This document shows, one piece after another, positions 1 through 3,611 of a stretch of DNA of 6,042 bases. The notes beneath the pieces are model-generated. The model was given only the letters and a program-made list of their open reading frames with translations, searched no databases and had not been told where the DNA came from. The first letter of the stretch is position 1, and each line of letters opens with the position of its first letter. The stretch lies in assembly GCA_022013615.1 (NCBI GenBank), contig JAKLQB010000590.1, positions 1 to 6,042 of the forward strand, in the 5' to 3' direction. A program made the translations under genes and the position numbers. This DNA comes from Desulfobacterales bacterium. Lineage in GTDB: Bacteria > Desulfobacterota > DSM-4660 > Desulfatiglandales > Desulfatiglandaceae.

Positions 1-153
1 ATTATTATAAAAACAAAAAATGAGAATTTGTGTGTGTGACGTCTGAGCCCCCTTTTTATAGTTGAGGCACTCTCTATTTTTGTAGTTTCCTATTACCTCG
101 TAAAACATATCCTCAAGGTCCATTTTTGATTTTTCAGTACATAGACCACACAT
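1..153 (-). CDS. Possible partial small ORF running off the left edge, unknown function
   Basis: On the minus strand an ATG at 153 opens 51 codons without a stop to the window edge. The peptide starts MCGLCTEKSKMDLEDMFYEV and has an early CxxC and a plausible amphipathic helix (about residues 11-24). I see no Shine-Dalgarno sequence before the ATG. The frame stays open upstream to a TAG at about 199, so a start at 153 is arbitrary. Its last third overlaps a repeat that also occurs at 235-263. The repeat offset is 204 bp, a multiple of three, so both copies lie in the same frame and read [YH]KKGxQxSHT. This may be a real short gene, a decayed duplicate, or chance. No family is recognised. Confidence 0.25.
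   Translation of the reverse strand, partial: MCGLCTEKSKMDLEDMFYEVIGNYKNRECLNYKKGAQTSHTQILIFCFYNN
31..59 (+). repeat. 29-bp direct repeat, copy 1 (TGTGTGTGACG box)
   Basis: Positions 31-59 match 235-263 at 26 of 29 bases (differences at 42, 47 and 48). The unit is (TG)4-ACG, a CTGA block, a C run, then TTTTTAT. GTGTGAC-like boxes recur at 34-40, 238-244 and 272-278, and TGTGAC at 263-268. These could be protein-binding iterons or the remains of a local duplication. Function is unknown. Confidence 0.6.
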
Positions 154-377
154 AAAATTAGCGTTATAGGGGGCATACCCTAAAGGGTAGGGTCTCTGCT
201 AACTTATTATGAAACCAGAAAATAAAATTCCCGCTGTGTGTGACGCCTGAATCCCCTTTTTATGTGACTACGTGTGACAACCCTTATCCCAAAAATGCCC
301 TTTGTGTGTGTGTAACTGATAGGGTCCCATATTAAGAACCCCATTTAGGCAATCCGGTGGTCCCCCCCCCCATGGTA
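154..377. other. Non-coding stretch with small hairpin and C10 run
   Basis: Apart from the repeat copy at 235-263, no convincing gene is visible between 154 and 377. ACCCTA (177-182) and TAGGGT (188-193) form a perfect 6-bp stem with a 5-nt loop; an alternative is TACCC/GGGTA with loop TAAA. TTAGC (about 158-162) and GCTAA lie outside it and could extend the fold. A run of ten C (362-371) sits just after the stop codon of the HTH gene at 378 and may be a slippage-prone or error-prone spot. No clear terminator for the minus-strand operon is visible. Confidence 0.4.
235..263 (+). repeat. 29-bp direct repeat, copy 2
   Basis: Second copy of the 31-59 repeat, 204 bp away. It is followed at once by two more GTGAC boxes (263-268 and 272-278) and by a (TG)5 tract at 303-312. 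This clustering makes the stretch look like a binding region just beyond the end of the minus-strand operon. Confidence 0.6.
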
Positions 378-623
378 CTAAACGAACATTTGCTTGTGTC
401 TCTCAATAAACTTTTCCAAGTCTTTCACATCAAGGTATATTTTCCTGCCACCATCAAAACGGATAAAAGGTATTTGTCCTTGCCAGATACGCTCACGCAT
501 GGCCCAAACAGTTAGGCCTAACCAATCAGCAGCCGCTTTTAAGGGCAAAAGCCTGGGGCCTTGTGGATTGCCTATCCAATGTCCCTCCTGGGAGGCTTTA
601 TTTATGGGGTTCTTAGCGGCCAT
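378..623 (-). CDS. Excisionase/AlpA-like helix-turn-helix DNA-binding protein (81 aa)
   Basis: This is a small DNA-binding protein of the excisionase-family HTH type (HTH_17, MerR-like fold). The motif spans about residues 24-76: LLPLKAAADWLGLTVWAMRE forms the HTH, then IPFIRFDGGRKIYLDVKDLEKFI gives the wing and last helix. Such proteins act as recombination directionality factors that bend DNA at att sites for excision, or as AlpA-type regulators of an integrase or operon. It is the last gene of the minus-strand cluster, 77 bp after the initiator-like gene. The ATG at 623 is the only reasonable start, because TAG lies six codons upstream in frame. It lacks a good ribosome-binding site, so it may be translationally coupled to the short ORF at 602-676. 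Whether it is the Xis or a regulator cannot be told from sequence. Confidence 0.8.
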   Translation of the reverse strand: MAAKNPINKASQEGHWIGNPQGPRLLPLKAAADWLGLTVWAMRERIWQGQIPFIRFDGGRKIYLDVKDLEKFIERHKQMFV

Positions 624-676
624 GTGCTTGAATTGTGCCTAAAAATTACCCTTCCTTTGCTAGGTTTTCTTAACAT
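602..676 (-). CDS. Possible 24-codon leader ORF upstream of the HTH gene
   Basis: An ATG at 676 is preceded by AGGAG four bases upstream, the best ribosome-binding site in the 701-623 gap. It opens 24 codons (MLRKPSKGRVIFRHNSSTWP and four more) and stops at 602, about 20 nt inside the HTH gene in another frame. The HTH gene itself has no visible Shine-Dalgarno, so translational coupling is possible. No homology is recognised and chance is a fair explanation. Confidence 0.2.
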   Translation of the reverse strand: MLRKPSKGRVIFRHNSSTWPLRTP

Positions 677-700
677 TTTCTCCTATAAACAAGAGCTTCT

Positions 701-1459
701 TCAGGTACTTTCTATTAATGCAGTACTCCCCGGTTGGGCTTCCTTTAGCGCTCCAGCTTGCCCTAAAAGCTCGACCTTTCGCTCTTCTTCAAAGGTTCCG
801 CTCTTGTCAGGCATTGATTTACCTTTCCAGATTTTCTCTAGACGTTTCTTCACTTCTTCAGGCATTGGCACAAACTTTCCAGATGGTTCATCAGGGATGG
901 TAAGCCCGACCGCTTTAGCGGGAGGTCGGGCGTCCGTCCCGTCCTTTTTTGGTATATTCATTTGGTTAATATGGTTAGGGGTTCTCTTTTTGACCATCGG
1001 TGAATCCTTGGAACCCCTTGACTGTTCTGGGCTTAAACCTTTTTTTTCATCTAATCCATAGATGGTTTCATTTTTGACCATGTGTTGGTTCTCTTTTTGA
1101 CCATCTATGTTGGTTCTCTTTTTGACCATCTGTAAATTCTCCAAGACCTTTGATATTTCTTGCTCTGAGCCATCTTCAAGAGTAAATTGGTAATGCGTGT
1201 TTTTTTTCCATCCTTCTTGCTTTGGCCAGCCTATCAATCCCACTTTCTTGAGCCTTTTTCGGAACCTCAAGACGGTAGGTTTGCTCAAACCGGCCCTTTC
1301 TATGATTTTTTTTAGTGATGGAAAGCATAATTTCGACTTTCGATTACGAAAACTCTTAATCACTGTATAAACCCATTTTTCATTTGCTGATAAAACTAGA
1401 GTTTCAATAACAACGCTTTCAAGTTGTAAGTATTTGAGTTTGCGTTCGTTTTTATCCAT
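701..1459 (-). CDS. Replication-initiator-like winged-helix protein with internal iterons (252 aa)
   Basis: Residues about 20-92 match the winged-helix domain of phage- and plasmid-type initiators (HTH_36, lambda-O-like in layout): LSANEKWVYTVIKSF, then FPSLKKIIERAGLSKPTVLR as HTH, then LKKVGLIGW and a THYQF strand. Residues 100-190 are a polar linker encoded over iteron-like DNA repeats, and 190-252 a charged tail rich in E and K. In lambda-type initiators the N-terminal domain binds iterons inside its own gene and the C-terminal part recruits a helicase or loader; here the tail shows no recognisable motif. The ATG at 1459 fits the domain start but has only an A-rich upstream stretch and no clear Shine-Dalgarno. 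It lies 44 bp after the Cys-rich gene, so co-transcription is likely. A plain transcriptional regulator is the alternative, less favoured because of the repeats. Confidence 0.7.
   Translation of the reverse strand: MDKNERKLKYLQLESVVIETLVLSANEKWVYTVIKSFRNRKSKLCFPSLKKIIERAGLSKPTVLRFRKRLKKVGLIGWPKQEGWKKNTHYQFTLEDGSEQEISKVLENLQMVKKRTNIDGQKENQHMVKNETIYGLDEKKGLSPEQSRGSKDSPMVKKRTPNHINQMNIPKKDGTDARPPAKAVGLTIPDEPSGKFVPMPEEVKKRLEKIWKGKSMPDKSGTFEEERKVELLGQAGALKEAQPGSTALIEST
904..931. repeat. GC-rich inverted repeat inside the initiator gene
   Basis: GCCCGACC (904-911) pairs perfectly with GGTCGGGC (924-931) around a 12-nt loop. Inside, CCGC-TTTA-GCGG offers an alternative inner stem. It is much more GC-rich than its surroundings and lies about 50 bp from the nearest iteron. 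It could be part of origin architecture or an mRNA hairpin; no adjacent T run makes it a terminator. Confidence 0.5.
979..1131. other. Putative origin of replication: four iteron-like repeats inside the initiator gene
   Basis: A repeat of about 22-24 bp ending in TTTTTGACCAT occurs four times: 981-998, 1061-1081, 1083-1106 and 1108-1131. The last two are identical over 24 bp with a 25-bp period; the next is 23 bp away and the fourth about 84 bp further. Three share GGTTCTCTTTTTGACCAT. The GACCAT word is read as Met-Val in the initiator frame in three copies. In the 1083-1106 copy it falls in another frame and gives Asp-Gly-Gln-Lys instead, so the sequence is kept at the DNA level rather than the protein level. 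This is how iteron origins within rep/O genes look. A strong GC-rich hairpin follows at 904-931. Confidence 0.6.
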
Positions 1460-1473
1460 TTTTTTGTTTGGTT

Positions 1474-1489
1474 ATGAGTCTAATGAGTC
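1474..1489. repeat. Tandem ATGAGTC boxes upstream of the initiator gene
   Basis: ATGAGTC occurs at 1474-1480 and 1483-1489, a 9-bp period, in the 44-bp gap directly upstream of the initiator start codon. The position would suit an operator for autoregulation. Evidence is limited to the repeat itself. Confidence 0.3.
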
Positions 1490-1503
1490 CCCCAGATGCT
1501 TCT

Positions 1504-1872
1504 TTAAATATTTTGCTCCGAAACGGGTTCTATATGAACAGATTTCGCCTCAGAGACTATTTCAACGTTATGGTCTATCCTTTTTAGGCGATATGGAAAA
1601 AGGGGGCAGGTTTTTGAAACACATTTAACCACCTCAGACCTTTGACCACCCTGGCACCACAAGCAGTATTTTCTTATAGCTTTACCTCTTGCATTTGGAT
1701 CCTGTTTCCCTTTCCCGGTCCTGAATGGAAATAGCGGGCAATCGGTGAAGGAACACCCTGTGACTTCACTGGGAATCCAGCACGAACAGTTGAGACAGCG
1801 CTCATGGATAGCCTTTCGCCTGTTAAGGTTAACTACCCTTAACCCGTCTTTGCTCATAATTGAGACTTTCAC
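1504..1872 (-). CDS. Small Cys-rich protein with two tandem zinc-site-like units (122 aa)
   Basis: Two related 31-residue units are visible, residues 21-51 and 65-95, each with pattern A-I-x3-C-x2-C-x10-C-x4-C-PLFP[FY]R. The cysteines are C26, C29, C40, C45 and C70, C73, C84, C89; unit one has an extra C31. Four cysteines per unit suggest a structural zinc site. I associate this architecture with uncharacterised proteins of phages and islands in Deltaproteobacteria and some Firmicutes; no function is known to me. The start is GTG at 1872, overlapping the TGA of the upstream HTH gene as GTGA, with GAGG about 8 nt upstream; ATG at 1857 is a later alternative. The tight overlap indicates translational coupling. 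Residues 96-122 are an acidic tail without motifs. Confidence 0.75.
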   Translation of the reverse strand: MKVSIMSKDGLRVVNLNRRKAIHERCLNCSCWIPSEVTGCSFTDCPLFPFRTGKGKQDPNARGKAIRKYCLWCQGGQRSEVVKCVSKTCPLFPYRLKRIDHNVEIVSEAKSVHIEPVSEQNI

Positions 1873-2060
1873 AAATCTGCCTCATTCTGCTTTCGCAGCC
1901 ATTTTTGGACTTCATCCCAGCGGAACCGGAGATATTTGCCACACTTCACTACAGGAAGGGAACCGGGTCCGGTCTGTCGTGTCCTTGTGTACCACCAGGA
2001 TTTCGGCAATTGGGTAAGTTCGACTAAATCATCAAGAGTTAAAAGATATTTTTCTTTCAT
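1869..2060 (-). CDS. AlpA/excisionase-family HTH DNA-binding protein (63 aa)
   Basis: The protein MKEKYLLTLDDLVELTQLPK... is a compact HTH_17/AlpA-type domain: LLTLDDLVELTQLPKSWWYT gives the helix-turn-helix, VVKCGKYLRFRWDEVQKWL the wing and final helix. I chose the ATG at 2060, not the in-frame ATG at 2105, because AAGGAGG lies 5 nt upstream of it (2066-2072) and the 15 extra residues would be read through the terminator tail. It is the first gene of the minus-strand cluster and its stop overlaps the next start (GTGA). Family members serve as recombination directionality factors or activators of integrase genes, so it may regulate the operon or act at the attachment site near 3449. Two similar HTH proteins in one element suggest a division of labour. 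Confidence 0.82.
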   Translation of the reverse strand: MKEKYLLTLDDLVELTQLPKSWWYTRTRQTGPGSLPVVKCGKYLRFRWDEVQKWLRKQNEADL

Positions 2061-2065
2061 AAAAC

Positions 2066-2072
2066 CCTCCTT
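2066..2072 (-). promoter_or_regulatory. Strong ribosome-binding site of the 63-aa HTH gene
   Basis: AAGGAGG on the minus strand, 5 nt before the ATG at 2060. It decides the start of this gene against the upstream ATG at 2105. Confidence 0.85.
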
Positions 2073-2089
2073 GAAAAAAAGTGATTTAT

Positions 2090-2120
2090 AAATAAAAAAG
2101 GGCAACCTAAATGGTCACCC
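2090..2120 (-). terminator. Rho-independent terminator after the zinc-finger gene
   Basis: On the minus strand GGGTGACC (2120-2113), loop ATTTA, GGTTGCCC (2107-2100) form an 8-bp RNA stem with two G-U pairs, followed at once by TTTTTTATTT. It is about 100 bp past the stop of the gene at 2218-3093 and would end that transcript before the HTH/Cys-rich/initiator operon. Confidence 0.7.
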
Positions 2121-2122
2121 TC

Positions 2123-2151
2123 AACATACATTAAAGTGGAAATAAAATCAA
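2123..2151 (-). promoter_or_regulatory. Candidate sigma70 promoter for the 2060-378 operon
   Basis: On the minus strand TTGATT (2151-2146), a 17-bp spacer and TATGTT (2128-2123) make a plausible promoter. Its start point would fall near 2116, inside the first arm of the terminator at 2090-2120. Transcripts begun here would lack the first few bases of the stem, so the terminator would stop upstream readthrough while sparing this promoter. Confidence 0.4.
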
Positions 2152-2179
2152 TAAATATACTGGAACAACGGACACTTAC

Positions 2180-2230
2180 GGGAAAACGCACATCTGCGTT
2201 TACCCTATAATCTGCGTTTACCCATAATAA
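2180..2230. repeat. 18-bp tandem repeat and hairpin at the end of the zinc-finger gene
   Basis: TCTGCGTTTACCC plus an AT-rich tail occurs at 2193-2210 and again at 2211-2230; the second copy contains the stop codon of the gene at 2218-3093. The first copy also pairs with GGGAAAACGCA (2180-2190): 7 bp, one mismatch, then 3 bp, with a 4-nt loop. No T tract follows, so it is not a standard terminator. It may be an mRNA-end structure or a protein-binding site. Confidence 0.5.
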
Positions 2231-3093
2231 CTTTCCTTCGCTCCCTCCCTGCGTTTCTTTGCTTTATATTTTCTTGCCTCGCCCGATTTGATACGTTTAC
2301 GGTTATGCCACGCAAGACGGCAGTTGCTAGAACAAAATTTCGATGGTCGAGCAGTCTTGGCTAAATAAAACTTCCTGCAATTCATACATTTTCGAATCAG
2401 TTTTACATTCTCTTTTGAGATCAAGAATTTCCCTAAAGAATATAGTAAAGTTCCCAAAACATAGTTTTTATATTTTTGTGTTCTATTTCTTGCACCTGAT
2501 AGATACCGATCATCAAATAAAGGTGCCTCAACTATTGAGCCATCCTCTCTGAGAATCATGGGTTTGTTGAGGATTTTTAAATGCGCAAATCTGTCCCTGA
2601 ACCATTTATTCTCATAGAGGTTCTTACCATCAACGACGTCGTTCAGAACCCCCTTAAAGAGCTTCGAGTGTAAATCAAACTCTCTTAATAACGGATTCAC
2701 TTTGACGTAGTGCTTGGCAATCTGTTCGATTTCCCCGAATCTTTTCTTAGACAAAGACTTTGCACATTCAAGATCCTTTATAGGTAGAAAAGTTCCCTCT
2801 ATGAGACTTTTATCTTGTTTGCTTTTCGTCGATTTCATTACCCGTTTCATTACCCGTATTCTTTTGCAAAGTTCGTCAAAGAGGTTTCTTTCGATCTTAG
2901 TCATGGGCAGGAACCCTTGGATACTCTTAAATGGCGGCAAACGTCTACGGAATTTTCTAACGAAGTCAGGTGACAAGTCAAATGTCTGCTGTAAACCTAG
3001 GAATAGATTGTCCAACGTTTCATCAGGGTTTGATCCATTAACAAAGTCAATTACAAGCTGACCATAAAGTCTTTCTCTCTCTTTGTTTTTCAT
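2218..3093 (-). CDS. Uncharacterised protein with C-terminal CGNR-like zinc finger (291 aa)
   Basis: The first 230 residues are mostly helical and charged, and I recognise no domain in them. The C-terminus carries C236-x2-C239-x14-C254-x3-C258 followed by RLAWHNRKR and a very basic tail (about 260-285, rich in K and R). This resembles the CGNR-type treble-clef finger that ends ABATE/CGNR proteins, which are thought to bind nucleic acid; the canonical CGNR tetrapeptide itself is replaced by CRLA. The ATG at 3093 is supported by AGGAGG 6 nt upstream. It is read away from the attachment site and ends in its own terminator at 2090-2120. A DNA- or RNA-binding regulator is the likely role by inference; function is unknown. 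The leader upstream is unusually structured. Confidence 0.72.
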   Translation of the reverse strand: MKNKERERLYGQLVIDFVNGSNPDETLDNLFLGLQQTFDLSPDFVRKFRRRLPPFKSIQGFLPMTKIERNLFDELCKRIRVMKRVMKSTKSKQDKSLIEGTFLPIKDLECAKSLSKKRFGEIEQIAKHYVKVNPLLREFDLHSKLFKGVLNDVVDGKNLYENKWFRDRFAHLKILNKPMILREDGSIVEAPLFDDRYLSGARNRTQKYKNYVLGTLLYSLGKFLISKENVKLIRKCMNCRKFYLAKTARPSKFCSSNCRLAWHNRKRIKSGEARKYKAKKRREGAKESYYG

Positions 3094-3124
3094 CTCCCGC
3101 CTCCTGTCACGGCCTGGTATTAAT

Positions 3125-3178
3125 CCGGGGAAAGCGGTCCAGGAAAACCGCCTTTCGGGGAGCTCACCCTATCCCCGG
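3125..3178 (-). promoter_or_regulatory. Structured 5' leader with competing stems, upstream of the zinc-finger gene
   Basis: CCGGGGA (3125-3131) pairs with TCCCCGG (3172-3178), closing a fold that contains GCGGT/ACCGC (3134-3138/3147-3151). GGGGA at 3157-3161 can take the same TCCCC (3172-3176), so two mutually exclusive folds exist. On the minus strand this is the 5' untranslated region, ending about 20 nt before the Shine-Dalgarno. Alternative pairing of this kind is typical of attenuators or ligand- or protein-sensing leaders, but I cannot match it to a known class. Confidence 0.4.
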
Positions 3179-3187
3179 AAGCTTTAA

Positions 3188-3226
3188 GGAACAAGGGATT
3201 CGTAAAAAAGTGGAATCCCTTGTTCC
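3188..3226. repeat. Perfect 14-bp inverted repeat
   Basis: GGAACAAGGGATTC (3188-3201) and GAATCCCTTGTTCC (3213-3226) are exact reverse complements around an 11-nt A-rich loop. There is no strong T run on either side, so a simple terminator is doubtful. It lies in the leader or promoter region of the minus-strand gene and about 220 bp from the attachment site. An operator, a strand-specific structure, or an RNA hairpin are all possible. Confidence 0.6.
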
Positions 3227-3281
3227 CATTTATTAAGTTACTGAATTAACTGTTTTTAAAAGCCAAAATCGGAACATTGGA

Positions 3282-3330
3282 TTTTCAATCTGAAAACTGT
3301 GTCTGTAATTCTGTGCCTGTTTTTGTGCCC
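3282..3330. repeat. Candidate integrase/Xis arm-site repeats left of the attachment core
   Basis: CTGTGTCTGT (3297-3306) and CTGTGCCTGT (3311-3320) differ by one base with a 14-bp period, and GTGCCCG (3325-3331) is a partial third copy. Just before them TTTTCA-ATC-TGAAAA (3282-3296) is a perfect 6+3+6 palindrome. Short direct repeats 100-200 bp from the core are where arm-type sites of tyrosine integrases lie. Assignment is by position only. Confidence 0.4.
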
Positions 3331-3428
3331 GCGAAGTCAATTTTTTCCTAAAAAACCCTAACATTTTCCAACATAGAAATCAAAAAAATATCAATGGTTC
3401 CTGCTATTTAGTTGATATCATTACTTTT

Positions 3429-3460
3429 CTGAAAATGCCCTTTTTGGTCTGAAAATCCCC
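3429..3460 (+). repeat. Core-site-like repeat CTGAAAAT(G)CCC
   Basis: CTGAAAATGCCC (3429-3440) and CTGAAAATCCCC (3449-3460) are near-identical, 20 bp apart. The second is the anticodon loop and 3' stem of the tRNA-Phe fragment. The first lies on the element side and could be a second integrase core-type site or the trace of an earlier insertion. Confidence 0.45.
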
Positions 3461-3493
3461 GTGTCCGCAGTTCAATTCTGCGTCTCGGCACCA
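3449..3493 (+). other. Attachment site: 3' 45 nt of tRNA-Phe(GAA)
   Basis: The segment follows tRNA-Phe positions 32-76 exactly: anticodon loop CTGAAAA with GAA at 3451-3453, 3' anticodon strand TCCCC, variable loop GTGTC, T stem CGCAG (3466-3470) with loop TTCAATT and CTGCG (3478-3482), acceptor strand TCTCGGC (3483-3489), A73 and encoded CCA (3491-3493). The partner strands are absent: the bases before the loop (TTGGT) do not pair with TCCCC, and GCCGAGA is nowhere in the window. It is therefore the att identity block of a tyrosine integrase that crosses over in the anticodon loop. Element-like DNA on both sides suggests attP of a circle or a tandem-element junction rather than a plain chromosomal end. 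Confidence 0.85.
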
Positions 3494-3510
3494 ATAAAAC
3501 ACAATACTTT

Positions 3511-3548
3511 AAAAGGGTTAGCCATTATTGACTAACCCTTTTCTTTTG
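3511..3548 (+). terminator. Rho-independent terminator after the tRNA-Phe 3' end
   Basis: AAAAGGGTTAG (3511-3521) and CTAACCCTTTT (3532-3542) form a perfect 11-bp stem with a 10-nt loop, followed by CTTTT. It begins 17 nt after the CCA, as expected of a tRNA transcript terminator, and with A and T runs on both sides may work in both directions. Carried by the element, it would restore termination to the target tRNA gene after integration. Confidence 0.8.
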
Positions 3549-3556
3549 TGTATAAT
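3528..3556 (+). promoter_or_regulatory. Near-consensus sigma70 promoter of the integrase gene
   Basis: TTGACT (3528-3533), a 17-bp spacer, and a perfect TATAAT (3551-3556). The -35 box lies in the loop and right arm of the tRNA terminator hairpin. Transcription would start near 3563 and give an untranslated leader of about 49 nt before the integrase ATG. Confidence 0.7.
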
Positions 3557-3561
3557 TGGAA

Positions 3562-3579
3562 ATGGGACAAATATGGGAC
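3562..3579 (+). repeat. Two ATGGGAC boxes at the integrase promoter start point
   Basis: ATGGGAC occurs at 3562-3568 and 3573-3579, one helical turn (11 bp) apart, covering the predicted start of integrase transcription. They could be an operator for one of the small HTH proteins or integrase arm-type sites used for autoregulation. A further ATGGGAC on the minus strand (324-330) may be chance. Confidence 0.45.
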
Positions 3580-3611
3580 TGTAATTTTTCAAACCGATAA
3601 GAGAGTAGACT

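Noticed and set aside
31..330. CRISPR array from the left-end repeats
   Set aside because: Only two full copies with a 175-bp gap and irregular extra boxes; no regular short spacers and no cas genes.
362..371. C10 homopolymer as a phase-variation switch
   Set aside because: It lies after the stop codon of the HTH gene and in no convincing promoter, so length change would have no obvious effect; an assembly or sequencing artefact is also possible.
561..1061. Plus-strand open frame of 166 codons
   Set aside because: It overlaps the antisense of two well-supported minus-strand genes; the hydrophobic, Ser/Phe-rich translation is what antisense of Lys/Glu-rich coding gives.
979..1131. CRISPR-like or protein-level tandem repeat
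   Set aside because: Periods of 23, 25 and about 84 bp leave almost no spacers, and translation differs between copies, so neither CRISPR nor a protein repeat fits; an iteron array fits better.
1745..2017. Plus-strand 90-codon open frame
   Set aside because: Antisense to the Cys-rich and HTH genes, which show recognisable motifs and overlapping start/stop codons.
2061..2105. N-terminal extension of the 63-aa HTH protein from the ATG at 2105
   Set aside because: The extension reads through the terminator tail, has no ribosome-binding site and lies outside the HTH domain; the ATG at 2060 has AAGGAGG at ideal spacing.
2714..3061. Plus-strand 115-codon open frame
   Set aside because: Antisense to the zinc-finger gene; no motif and no ribosome-binding site.
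3110..3180. FMN-riboswitch-like words (GGGTGA, TCCCC, GGCGGT) on the minus strand in the leader
   Set aside because: The spacing of a few short words recalls the FMN element, but the later conserved blocks are missing, the leader is too short, and the gene is not flavin-related.
3449..3493. Complete tRNA-Phe gene
   Set aside because: Only positions 32-76 are present. The 5' acceptor, D arm and 5' anticodon strand are absent and the preceding bases do not pair, so it is an attachment-site fragment.
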